Origin: Kappaphycus alvarezii
Taxonomy: Eukaryota > Rhodophyta > Florideophyceae > Gigartinales > Solieriaceae
DNA length: 64,000 bases
NCBI GenBank assembly: GCA_002205965.3
Contig: NADL03000749.1
Location: forward strand, 62,001 to 126,000
Reading direction: 5' to 3'
The notes under the pieces were generated by a model. The model was not told the DNA's origin, did not search any database, and was given only the letters and a program-made list of their open reading frames with translations. A program made the translations under genes and the position numbers. Shown here piece after piece: positions 55,258 through 64,000 of this stretch; the stretch's first letter is position 1, and each line of letters starts with the position of its first letter.

Positions 55258-55977
55258 TGATGTGCACAAATTCGCACACGAAAAAATCTAGATGAGGACC
55301 ATAATTGTATACAGTATTGTAACTGGGAAGATATTTTTACAGTTTTTGAATTTGCAAGATATTTTTAATTTGGGTGAGTGTGGCAAATTCATCGGTTGAT
55401 TTTTTATTTTAGGACACGCTGTCATAGTGGATGTCAGTACAGTTCTAGGTTGTGGGTGATACTACGAGTGACTCTGAAAGGTCTATATAATGGCCACATC
55501 AATTCCCACCCCTGGCCGATGGGTGGCTGGCATGGGTATGGCACCTAGATATTTACCTTGAGGAAATATCTTCTAATGGTCTCTCTGGTTCACACGATTC
55601 CCGTGAATGCATTTTATGGTTATTAGTCTGTTTGTTTGAAGACTTTTAGGATAGCCAAAAGTCTATATAAGCCGAGTAAACTGCTTCCTCTAGTGGAGGT
55701 CAAGCAAGTTGGCAGACAACTTCAGGTCAAGCTCCGAGTAGTAGGAAGTTGAGAGTCAACTTCAAACCCAAGAAAACTTTTTCCTAAGCAAGTCGCAGAG
55801 AATCAGTGGTAGACGCTGCCCCTTTTATACTTGCTTGTAGCCCTCTCAACTCTCTCCCATATACACTGCTTTTTATTTGTTCAACTATACCACGGTAGCA
55901 CTTTTGTCGCTCGCAACACCTCCGTCTTGGGGTAGTTGGTTCTAAGTATCTCTTCTCCCGACGATTTACCCCTATCA
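55258..55977 (+). repeat. 5' LTR of the Gypsy element
   Basis: Begins tgatgtgcac and ends cctatca. Two gtctatataa boxes, at 55481-55490 and 55661-55670, are candidate TATA elements; the second, followed by about 320 bp to the LTR end, could mark the U3/R boundary. Confidence 0.95.
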
Positions 55978-55979
55978 TT

Positions 55980-55997
55980 TGGTACTCTTGTGGAGGG
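55980..55997 (+). promoter_or_regulatory. Candidate primer-binding site
   Basis: Two bases after the LTR the sequence tggtactcttgtggaggg begins with TGG, the complement of a tRNA CCA end. I cannot name the tRNA. Confidence 0.5.
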
Positions 55998-56066
55998 GGT
56001 TGCACCCGAGGTATTCGAGTTGAGCAGTCTTAGGGAACCATTCGAGGGGATCTCTTTTCTGTAATC

Positions 56067-57001
56067 ATGGATCTCAACGCTGCTCGTATAACGTTCACAG
56101 GGGGCAAGAATGAAGACGTTGAGGAGTTTCTCTTACATATGTCAACGTTGTGATGCGTGAGAAGAGCGATGAAGAGAAGGCCGAAAGTATCTTCGCCTAT
56201 CTTCATGGTGACGCAAAGCACAAATATAAGGCCAAGTTTATCAACGGGTGGTCTCTTAACGGGAATGGGCGTAACTTCGGTGAGGTATGTGAGTGGCTTG
56301 TGAAAGAATATGCTAAGCAGGTAGAACCAGATGAGATGATTCGTACCGCCATAGAGGCCCGGCTCAACTTCGACGATTTGTTAAGCTCATTGGTATACTT
56401 GTGTGATCTCTATGAAAAGGCTGGGTTCAACGCCCAAGCCAAGTACGGAATGCTGCGTAAGGCGGCGATGGGGGATAAGCGGCTCTCCGATTTCCTCCTC
56501 ATCAAGGGCCCTCACACTTTTAATGAACTGAAGGGTACCATAGTAGAATTTGTCAAAAATTCGGAGACGTTTCAGTCACTGAGTGAGGTACCGAGGGAAA
56601 CCCGCACATCGGTGTCTATCGTACATCCTGAAAAGAATTATCAAAGGCCAGCGACTAGCGCAGCAGCATTGGAATCAGTCAGGAGCGATGTCAAAAACTT
56701 GGAAGAAAGGTTGGAAACCCGATTCGATAATCGACTTGACATGATAACCTCGCAGTTGGAAAGCCTTACTCTTACCATTAAGAAGAACCAGTCTGGGGCC
56801 CCCAAGGCCGCAGAAGTCTGTTCCTACTGTCACAAGCCTGGACACTTTGCAAATAGGTGTCCTGATAATCCACATAGAAACACTCGTTGTGGAAAGTGCG
56901 GTCGTTACGGGCATCATGAAAGTAACTGCTGGTCTAAAGACAACAGAAGAGCAAATTTATCGGACGCGAGGAGTGAGTCAGGACCAGAGATGAAAATCTA
57001 A
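56067..57001 (+). pseudogene. Gag of the Gypsy element (one apparent frameshift)
   Basis: The first ATG, 56067, gives MDLNAARITFTGGKNEDVEE and runs into a TGA near 56151. The main frame takes over at about 56150 with REKSDEEKAESIFAYLHGDA, so one A appears missing around 56143. The capsid-like region is followed by a coiled coil (SVRSDVKNLEERLETRFDNR) and two CCHC zinc knuckles (CSYCHKPGHFANRC and CGKCGRYGHHESNC) that bind genomic RNA. The stop is TAA at 56999-57001, and pol continues in the same frame right after it. Confidence 0.88.
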
Positions 57002-59842
57002 CAAAACAGGAAGGATCAAAGGTTGGCGGATGCCGGTAATGTATCCATCGCTGAAGAAATCAGTCAAGTTAATGTGACAAAAAGGGATGGGGAAGGGAAC
57101 GTTTTGTCGAAAAAACCTAGGCTAGATTATGGAATGCTGGAGCATATCCCAGCACCTGTACCTCCTCGAACCAAGAGGCTTGATCAAGTTGTTCCAGGGG
57201 TGGGAAACACTTCGGCCAAGAAGACGAGAAAGAGTAAGAAATTTAAGAGTATCCCGAAGGACGTACTAGAATATGTGAAGAAGTACAATTTGGTGGCTGA
57301 GCTTGCATCGGCCCCAACTGGGATAACGTTTGGTCAACTTTTGAGGGGCGACGCAGAGGATGCGAGAAAAGAACTCAAAAAAATTATCAGGTCTAATAAG
57401 TCCGCTAAGAGTAAGAAACTGTTTCTTCAATCGGCCTCGACAGCACCAAGACGTCTTAAACTAGTACCAGTCAAAGTATTGGGAATGAAAACCCAAGCTC
57501 TTTTCGATTCGGGCGCTGTTCCAAACCTTATCTCAGAAACTTTGGTGACAGATTTAGGTCTCGAAATTATTCCAACTACTCGAAGAATAACTGTGGCGGA
57601 TGGAACCGTCTCAAAATGCATGGGCACTGTTAACAAGGTTTCCGTGTTCTTTGGGGACTCTAAAGTTGATGTAGACTTTCTCGTCATGCCGGAGCTCCCT
57701 TTCGATGCAATCATTGGCTGTCCTACCATGGAAAGACTAGGGACCTGCATTGACTTGGGCAACCAAATCGTTTCAGTTAATGTTGACGGCAGAAACGTGA
57801 ATATGCCCCTGGATTTCGACAAAAGCACACATCCGGAAGATCTAAGAGAGACGGACAGTGAAGATTTCACTTCTAGCTATGACAGCGAAGATTCCGAACC
57901 AACTAACACTTTCGGAAGTGAGAAAGGGTACGCTCGGGGGACAATGAACATGACATGGGACGATTATGATTCTGGGTTTGAAACAGATGAAGACTGGAAT
58001 TCTAGGGTAGGTGTGACACCTGAATGTGTTTCTTTTTGCGATAATATCGAATCAAAGGACGGAATTCGGAGCATGAAAGAAGATTACAATTGCAAGGAAA
58101 ACAGGAATATATCGGATTCCATATCTGAAGATGTGAGCACGCCGGAAAAGGTCCTTCAAAATATTGAGGTTGAGAATCAAGAAGAAAAAGGGCGCCAAAT
58201 GGCAGAAATCCAAGGAAAAGTGCAGCACCTTCCCGCCGCCGCCTCACTGAAAATATCCGACATGTTAGCATCTTCCGAAGTAATTGCATGGAGTGTATCA
58301 GATTTAAGACAAGCAAGTGTACCGGTCACTCACTCATTTGAACTTACCGATACTCAACCAATTTACCACAGGCCTAGACGTCAACCGCCAAAATATGACC
58401 AATTTATCTCAGAGAATGTTACAAGTATGCTGGAAAATGATATCATTCGGCCAGTTTCATCCCCATGGTCATTTCCAGTTGTGGTCGCACCAAAGAAGGA
58501 TGGAAAGCTGCGTTTTTGCGTCGATTACCGACAACTGAACCAGAGAATGATACCCGATCGATTTCCGATTCCAAATATGGAGGAAATCCTCGAGGACTTG
58601 AAGGACGGGAGATACTTCACCTCAATTGATCTTTACACTGGTTATTGGCAGATTCCATTGGATGAAAAATGCAAGGAAAAAACAACTTTTACCAGCAAAG
58701 CCGGTACATTCAGGTTCGAAGTGATGCCTTTTGGTCTCATGAATGCCCCAGCTACATTCCAAAGAATGATGAACGAGGTTTTGAAAGGACTTCCATTTGC
58801 AAGAGTTTATATCGATGATGTAGTGATATTCTCAAAAACCTTGGATCAGCACATATCGCATGTCAAGACTGTGGTGGAGAAAATAGCTGCGTACAGCCTG
58901 AAAATTAAGTTAAGCAAATGCTTCTTTGCGAAAACGTCTATCCAATTACTCGGTCATATCGTCGATCAAGAGGGAATTAAAGTGGATCCAGAGAAAACGA
59001 AAAAAATCAAGTTGGCACCAAGGCCCGCTTCAAAGACGGAGGTTCGAAGCTTCTTAGGACTGGCCTCATATTACAGGAGATTTATCAAAGATTTCGCCAA
59101 GACTGCAGCACCGTTACATGCCAGCACAACAAAGAACGGAAAATTTTTATGGAACAAGGAAATGCAAACCGCATTTGAAGAGCTTAAAGATAAGCTATGT
59201 GTCCCCCCAGTGCTCATGTATCCAGATTTCAAGAGACCATTTGTTGTGGAGACAGATGCCTCAGAACGGTCTTTGGGTGCCGTTTTGTCCCAAAAAGATG
59301 AAAACGGAAGACTACACCCGGTTCAATTCGCAAGTCGCACTCTGAATGATGCGGAAAGGAGATACTCAGTCTGCGAAAAAGAAGCGCTCGCTGTTGTCTT
59401 CGCACTGAAAAAGTTTCGCGTATACCTTTTATCACTCGAGAAATTTGTCTTGATAACTGATCACCAGGCACTTAAGACAGCATTCCAAAAGAAAGATGTA
59501 CATCACCGCTTGGCCCGATGGCTCGACATTTTCGCAGAATATCGGTTTGAAATTGTGTATAGGCCCGGACGCAATAATCAGCCTGCCGATTACCTATCCC
59601 GCTTGAGGGATCCACTGATTCCAAATGAAAAAGCTTCCGAGAACATCGTCGGAGTTGCCGAGGTGCAAGTGCCGAACAATAACGAGTACGAAGCTAATAT
59701 TCACGGACTAATTAAATTCCTGGATGGACTAGAAATGAGAAAGGTTGATATTGAACACAGAAATTGGGTACGCAGGAATCAAAAGGCTTTTACACTATTG
59801 AATGGAAACTCTTCCGACACACGAAAGCCGGTCCTCGACTAG
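57002..59842 (+). CDS. Pol of the Gypsy element: protease, reverse transcriptase, RNase H
   Basis: The frame is open from directly after the gag stop and has no early ATG, so synthesis as a gag-pol fusion by stop readthrough is likely (context taa caa aac). Domains in order: protease with MKTQALFDSGAVPNLISE (DSG active site) about residue 155; a long acidic linker; RT with LRFCVDYRQLNQ, YFTSIDLYTGYWQIPL, FEVMPFGLMNAPATFQ and ARVYIDDVVIFS (catalytic YIDD). RNase H follows with FVVETDASERSLGAVLSQ, EKEALAVVFALKKF, LITDHQALKTAF and RPGRNNQPADYLSR. The frame ends at 59842 just before the integrase zinc domain, where a frameshift occurs. The catalytic residues look intact. Confidence 0.93.
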   Translation, partial: QNRKDQRLADAGNVSIAEEISQVNVTKRDGEGNVLSKKPRLDYGMLEHIPAPVPPRTKRLDQVVPGVGNTSAKKTRKSKKFKSIPKDVLEYVKKYNLVAELASAPTGITFGQLLRGDAEDARKELKKIIRSNKSAKSKKLFLQSASTAPRRLKLVPVKVLGMKTQALFDSGAVPNLISETLVTDLGLEIIPTTRRITVADGTVSKCMGTVNKVSVFFGDSKVDVDFLVMPELPFDAIIGCPTMERLGTCIDLGNQIVSVNVDGRNVNMPLDFDKSTHPEDLRETDSEDFTSSYDSEDSEPTNTFGSEKGYARGTMNMTWDDYDSGFETDEDWNSRVGVTPECVSFCDNIESKDGIRSMKEDYNCKENRNISDSISEDVSTPEKVLQNIEVENQEEKGRQMAEIQGKVQHLPAAASLKISDMLASSEVIAWSVSDLRQASVPVTHSFELTDTQPIYHRPRRQPPKYDQFISENVTSMLENDIIRPVSSPWSFPVVVAPKKDGKLRFCVDYRQLNQRMIPDRFPIPNMEEILEDLKDGRYFTSIDLYTGYWQIPLDEKCKEKTTFTSKAGTFRFEVMPFGLMNAPATFQRMMNEVLKGLPFARVYIDDVVIFSKTLDQHISHVKTVVEKIAAYSLKIKLSKCFFAKTSIQLLGHIVDQEGIKVDPEKTKKIKLAPRPASKTEVRSFLGLASYYRRFIKDFAKTAAPLHASTTKNGKFLWNKEMQTAFEELKDKLCVPPVLMYPDFKRPFVVETDASERSLGAVLSQKDENGRLHPVQFASRTLNDAERRYSVCEKEALAVVFALKKFRVYLLSLEKFVLITDHQALKTAFQKKDVHHRLARWLDIFAEYRFEIVYRPGRNNQPADYLSRLRDPLIPNEKASENIVGVAEVQVPNNNEYEANIHGLIKFLDGLEMRKVDIEHRNWVRRNQKAFTLLNGNSSDTRKPVLD

Positions 59843-60690
59843 TGGCCCCTTTGAAAGAAAGAATGAAGATCTTGAGGACTTTTCATGATGAGTTAGGGCA
59901 TTGGGATCTCGAAACAACCAAGAAATTCGTTACTGAGAGATTCTGGTGGCCCAGTATCCATAAGGACGTCTATAATTTCGTGAAAAGCTGCGACAACTGT
60001 CAAAAATTCACGCCAATACGAAAGTATAAGACAACTCTAGCTTTCCAGTTTCCGGTCTCTTTGAAACCTTCTCAATTGACTTTGCCGGCCCATTCAAGGA
60101 AACCTCTTCCGGAAACAAATACCTCCTTATAGGGGTGGAACATCTTACTGGATGGCCAATAGCAGTTGCAGTTGAGGAGGCCAATGCTGAGTGGTCCTGA
60201 GATTCATCGAAAAAGAAATAATTGAACCGTTTGGTCTTCCAAAAAGGATCATCTCAGATAACGCCCTTTGTTTTACTGCAACTTCACTGCTTCGTTTTTG
60301 GAAGAAAGGGATTCAGCTGAAGACAGTTCTCGCATACGCTCCTATGTCAAACGGTAAAGCGGAGAGGATGGTTGGAACCATCAAACGAGCAATATCGAAA
60401 ACTATGTCGGAGAATGAAATCCAGTGGGAAGATGCCTTACCAAAAGTGTTATACGGCTATCGTCGAAGAAGAGGAAGAAGCGGACGGTCACCATTCGAGC
60501 TAATGTACGGAAGGGCTCCTAGAATGTTACAGAGAGACATGGAAACAAATATTATCGATGAAGAGAGTAGAGAAGTCGAACTACTGGCCACTGAAGGCTG
60601 GAGATCACACCGCGCGCTAACACAGACAAGAAATAAGAATGAAGAGCCTCCAGTCCAAACTTTCCAGTCGGCTCTAAAGTACTTGTAGTA
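59843..60690 (+). pseudogene. Integrase region of the Gypsy element, in three frames
   Basis: The HHCC zinc domain reads FHDELGHWDLETTKKFVTER then SCDNCQKF in the frame of 59764-60132. The catalytic core starts in a second frame with FSIDFAGPFKETSSGNKYLL (first Asp) and LTGWPIAVAVEEANAEW. It returns to the pol frame at 60191 with PKRIISDNALCFTATS (second Asp) and MSNGKAERMVGTIKRA (Glu), then ALPKVLYGYRRRRGRSGRSP and the stop at 60688. All DDE residues are present but frame changes near 59840, 60060 and 60185 separate them. Another remnant of the C-terminal domain (RRAIHARRLVPYHQRPEEF) follows to 60928. Confidence 0.88.
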
Positions 60691-60924
60691 CATGGAAAGC
60701 AATGCAGCAGGCTGTGAAGTGGCCGGCCTTCCAAACAAAGTACTCGAACCTTGCGTCGTCACGGAGGAAAGACACCCGCACTATAAGCTATGTTCAAGCT
60801 CAGGGAAGAGATCAAGGAGGGCCATCCATGCACGTCGTCTAGTCCCTTACCATCAGAGGCCTGAAGAATTCCTTCTCACACAGGACTATGCGCAACCACG
60901 GGCATACTCATCTTTAACTATAGA

Positions 60925-61499
60925 ATGATTCCTATGGGAGGAAAAAGGGCCTGGGAATGGATCATCTCGATTACGCGTGACTACTACGAACTCCACGTAA
61001 TCGTCCATTTCTACATTAATATATGCCTATGTTTTCGTACGTTGAACGGACCATTGCTACCTCAAGAAGATTTCCGACTATTGATCAGAATTCTATTCTC
61101 ATTCCAAAACGGAAGGTTCACGGAAGCAGGTCCAGAGTTTGTGGAAGTCATATATCATTACTCTATAGGAAGGTATGGAATGGTAGCTATCGGAGACTTG
61201 TCGCAAACATATCTGAATATATCCGTCCAGTTTACGTATTTCTCAAGAACAACCAAGATGTGCGACTGAGAGGTTACAGCTTGCCCCCTGATATGGAATA
61301 TCGACTGGTCCCGTATCCTCTATGGGAACCTTACGTTGCTCCGCTCAGAAACACAACCTCAGCTGGAGACCAAGATCCTCCCGAGACCGTGATGATGATA
61401 CGGCAGGACCATCAAGTGATCGAGGCGGATCATCGAAGAGGGCAAGGCGTCGGGAGCAGCGAGGAAGATCGCCAAGAAGATCGCCCAAACACCGCCTAG
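60925..61499 (+). CDS. Accessory ORF copy 1 of the Gypsy element, unknown function (frameshifted)
   Basis: Starts at ATG 60925 (MIPMGGKRAWEWIISITRDY) and reads INICLCFRTLNGPLLPQEDF, LLIRILFSFQNGRF and VIYHYSIGRYG before changing frame near 61225. It then continues ISEYIRPVYVFLKNNQD, YRLVPYPLWEPYV and an Arg/Asp/Glu-rich tail to 61499. It is homologous to copy 2 along the whole length (ICLCFRTLNG against ICMCFQTIHG, LVPYPLWEPY against LLPYPYSEPY). It is not an envelope (no signal peptide or membrane anchor seen), nor a known plant aORF that I can recognise. Confidence 0.65.
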
Positions 61500-61565
61500 T
61501 CTCCCAGGGGAAACTATGCATCCTTAATTATTGGACGGCTACCAATTAGACGTTGGCTTCGCGAA

Positions 61566-61982
61566 ATGACAGAGGACCCTCGAGAAGCAGAAGTAATTTC
61601 CTTTTTTGCCATTAGTATTTGCATGTGCTTCCAGACCATTCACGGGGCGCACCTTACTCGTGAGGACTCAGTCCTTATGTTGCGAGTTTTTTTCTCCTTC
61701 AGATACCCGTTTCTGGACCCGTTGCCAGAAAAGTTTGCATACTACGTTTATTACCTCACATTTGGAAGGTTTGGAGAAGTGAAACGGGAGGAGCTCATTA
61801 GAGAACACTATGAAACCATACGCCGAATCTACGAAACTCTTGACCAAGGAGATGAGCCGGTCATCGCACGGTACACACTCTCTCATCATATTGGAAATGA
61901 GCTACTACCATATCCTTATAGTGAACCCTATACTCTCCCTGATGAATGGATAGAACTCCCACAAGAACAACAAGAGCAGTGA
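61566..61982 (+). CDS. Accessory ORF copy 2 of the Gypsy element, unknown function (intact)
   Basis: Intact frame of 138 codons from ATG 61566: MTEDPREAEVISFFAISICM, TIHGAHLTREDSVLMLRVFF, YYVYYLTFGRFGEVKREEL, IRRIYETLDQGDEPVIARY, ELLPYPYSEPYTLPDEWIEL and a Gln/Glu tail. It ends 33 bp before the 3' LTR. The compact helical protein has no transmembrane segment and no known motif. Its paralogue lies 641 bp upstream, so the pair arose by tandem duplication inside the element. Position suggests an aORF-type accessory product. Confidence 0.7.
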   Translation: MTEDPREAEVISFFAISICMCFQTIHGAHLTREDSVLMLRVFFSFRYPFLDPLPEKFAYYVYYLTFGRFGEVKREELIREHYETIRRIYETLDQGDEPVIARYTLSHHIGNELLPYPYSEPYTLPDEWIELPQEQQEQ

Positions 61983-62015
61983 CGAGCCGGGACGTTCGTC
62001 TTGAGCGGGAGGGCG

Positions 62016-62735
62016 TGATGTGCACAAATTCGCACACGAAAAAATCTAGATGAGGACCATAATTGTATACAGTATTGGAACTGGGAAGATATTTTTACAG
62101 TTTTTGAATTTGCAAGATATTTTTAATTTGGGTGAGTGTGGCAAATTCATCGGTTGATTTTTTATTTTAGGACACGCTGTCATAGTGGATGTCAGTACAG
62201 TTCTAGGTTGTGGGTGATACTACGAGTGACTCTGAAAGGTCTATATAATGGCCACATCAATTCCCACCCCTGGCCGATGGGTGGCTGGCATGGGTATGGC
62301 ACCTAGATATTTACCTTGAGGAAATATCTTCTAATGGTCTCTCTGGTTCACACGATTCCCGTGAATGCATTTTATGGTTATTAGTCTGTTTGTTTGAAGA
62401 CTTTTAGGATAGCCAAAAGTCTATATAAGCCGAGTAAACTGCTTCCTCTAGTGGAGGTCAAGCAAGTTGGCAGACAACTTCAGGTCAAGCTCCGAGTAGT
62501 AGGAAGTTGAGAGTCAACTTCAAACCCAAGAAAACTTTTTCCTAAGCAAGTCGCAGAGAATCAGTGGTAGACGCTGCCCCTTTTATACTTGCTTGTAGCC
62601 CTCTCAACTCTCTCCCATATACACTGCTTTTTATTTGTTCAACTATACCACGGTAGCACTTTTGTCGCTCGCAACACCTCCGTCTTGGGGTAGTTGGTTC
62701 TAAGTATCTCTTCTCCCGACGATTTACCCCTATCA
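62016..62735 (+). repeat. 3' LTR of the Gypsy element
   Basis: 720 bp, one difference from the 5' LTR seen by eye. Followed by the right target duplication gacct at 62736-62740. Confidence 0.95.
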
Positions 62736-62740
62736 GACCT
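62736..62740. repeat. Target-site duplication, right copy (gacct)
   Basis: Exact match to 55253-55257; proves the element's boundaries. Confidence 0.95.
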
Positions 62741-63507
62741 ATAGTCTGCGCCAAGAATTGAGAATCTTCGGATGATAACGAAAACCTGATCTGGTTCCTT
62801 TGACTTTTGAGGACATCAAACCTCTAATGAATATCGTCCCTACCCCGAAGTAGTCTAAGCAGAGTTAATTTAGGCTTCTTCCTTACAGTGACCCCACCAT
62901 TGAAACATTCTCCCTTTCTTGCCGTCCACAGGACCTAGGTCACAATGTACTTGATCATCTTGTTGGATGCTCGACCAAGCACAGTATGGTGTGCTACTTT
63001 GCCATGGTGTCTTCGAACTGCAAATAGGAATGTGGAGAGTGTGGAAGGGGTATCTCTTCCCACTCTGATGTGGTTGAACATGTCAGATGTCATCCTCCCT
63101 GTCAGTTGCGCCGTGAGGCCCTGTGCGAGGCATTCTCTACTGATGACATCTTCCAATCCTTCTATGATAAAATCTTCAACCTCTGATTTCCTCTTTCTTC
63201 TGGGCCTCAATCTCTGCGAACCCTCCACGTTTGGTGTATACCTTGCAGAAGATAGAAGTGGTCCGACACCGGATAGGGCTTCTGATACGGCGTCATTGGC
63301 AGTAGTCCTGGTGGTACGGGAAAGCTCTTCCTTGATTTCTTCTATGCGCATCGTCAACGCGTTGATGATGACATCCTTCTGGACGGTGAATTGCTCGATC
63401 ATTTGAATGGCGTCGAATCCACCGGGCAATGGAACGTCATCCTGTTCAACGGGCTCGACCTGCCTCAAATACATGCCTGAATCAACTTCTCTGGAATTGA
63501 ATGTCAT
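62741..63507 (-). pseudogene. 5' part of the unknown gene interrupted by the Gypsy element
   Basis: Frame 63507-62935 encodes 190 residues: MTFNSREVDSGMYLRQVEPV, a coiled coil (VQKDVIINALTMRIEEIKEE), a basic RLRPRRKRKSE patch (possible nuclear signal), then AQGLTAQLTGRMTSDMFNHI and RVGRDTPSTLSTFLFAVRRH. Past an intron-like or broken stretch, 62850-62741 reads RFDVLKSQRNQIRFS and SEDSQFLAQTIG in one frame after a TAG, and joins across the Gypsy element to PRGLVRSILDIED at 55252. The family is not recognised; the nuclear-type patch and coiled coil would fit a transposon-encoded DNA-binding protein, which is only a guess. Confidence 0.5.
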
Positions 63508-64000
63508 CGAAGAAGATCAGTCCCAACTCAGGATGAGTAAGTGCTTGTTTACGACTCGGTTGGGCCACGATGGTTATGTTGTTCATTTGGCAGTGCACTA
63601 ATCTATGACATGGACCATTTTCTATTGTTTGTTCTTTAAAAACGTAATGAAGAATCCTGGGTTCTGATTCAATGAAGCAACAGTAAGAAGAGTGTCAATT
63701 CTATCTGTTCAGATTGAGAATGACACAGGCTTGGGGACCATGTTAGACTGATATCAGTATGAACATCATTTGATAAGTGTGCATATAAAATTACTATTAT
63801 TCACGGTGCAATGTTACGTGTTAATTTTACCATTAATACCTGAGAGTCATCATAGTCATGTAGACAGCTGTCCCATTGATTTTGAGTACTTGAGTTGATT
63901 TGTAACACCAGTGTGCCATAAGAAACAGCAATGATCTACAGCTATACATCATTGCTGTTTCTCATGGCATACTTGAAATGATTCTGACGATCGCCGTAAT
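63508..64000. other. Terminal stretch with a strong hairpin, no gene
   Basis: Probably contains the 5' flank of the pseudogene at 63507. The only structure seen is the hairpin at 63911-63972. Confidence 0.5.
63911..63972. repeat. Near-perfect 25-bp hairpin, 12-nt loop
   Basis: gtgtgccataagaaacagca plus atgat pairs with atcat plus tgctgtttctcatggcatac with two mismatches; loop ctacagctatac. It resembles a small-RNA precursor or a miniature element end. Confidence 0.85.

Larger units (their letters stand above)
55258..62735 (+). mobile_element. Complete young Ty3/Gypsy LTR retrotransposon with duplicated accessory ORF
   Basis: Two 720-bp LTRs (TG...CA ends) at 55258-55977 and 62016-62735 are flanked by the 5-bp target duplication gacct. 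By eye the LTRs differ at one position (55320 T, 62078 G). Between them lie a candidate primer-binding site, gag with two zinc knuckles, and pol in the order protease, RT, RNase H, integrase (the Ty3/Gypsy order). Two related accessory ORFs precede a purine-rich stretch (gagcgggagggcg) just before the 3' LTR. Despite the young LTRs, gag has one and pol three apparent frameshifts. The element sits inside another minus-strand pseudogene. Confidence 0.96.

Noticed and set aside
60925..61982. The accessory ORFs as an envelope gene
   Set aside because: No signal peptide, no transmembrane anchor and no cysteine pattern of a fusion protein.
1..64000. CRISPR arrays, tRNA or rRNA genes, bacterial operons
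   Set aside because: No regularly spaced repeats, no cloverleaf or rRNA sequence was recognised, and gene organisation is eukaryotic.

Overview
This is eukaryotic nuclear DNA, most likely from a florideophyte red alga such as Chondrus. That assignment is inference. It rests on compact, nearly intron-free housekeeping genes sitting in a short island inside a sea of retrotransposons, and on the mix of element types. Nothing looks prokaryotic: there are no operons, the one clear host intron is GT-AG, and the recognisable genes (ABCE1, COG3) are eukaryotic.

Layout. 1-10.8 kb is decayed sequence of moderate GC with one unknown pseudogene. 10.8-15.0 kb is a decayed tyrosine-recombinase (YR, DIRS-like) retrotransposon with strongly G-biased coding strand. 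15.3-22.7 kb is the host gene island: dUTPase (+), the ribosome-recycling ATPase ABCE1/RLI1 (-), a small intron-containing single-membrane-span protein (+) and Golgi tether subunit COG3 (-). A palindromic TACTGTACAGTA-like motif clusters in front of these genes. 23.0-33.1 kb is a nest: a YR retrotransposon with split direct repeats (23107-28387) has landed in the last exon of a non-LTR retrotransposon with a restriction-like endonuclease tail, whose 5' part ends in a large inverted repeat. 33.3-37.2 kb is a second, internally deleted copy of the same YR family in the other orientation. 37.5-39.6 kb holds two more non-LTR fragments.

39.6-55.2 kb is AT-rich and degenerate. It contains a solo LTR with target-site duplication (TSD) and an extra internal ORF, several long hairpins, and a pseudogene with a 2-oxoglutarate-oxygenase-like C-terminus that keeps one frame through at least six TAG/TGA stops. 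55258-62735 is a complete, very young Ty3/Gypsy element: 720-bp LTRs that differ at one position by eye, and a perfect 5-bp TSD. It carries gag-pol plus a tandemly duplicated accessory ORF of unknown function before the 3' LTR. It interrupts another degenerate minus-strand gene (54.4-55.25 and 62.74-63.5 kb).

The transposable elements do not cooperate with the host genes; they form successive insertion layers. Single-base frameshifts occur even in ABCE1 and dUTPase, so some frame breaks may be assembly errors rather than decay.
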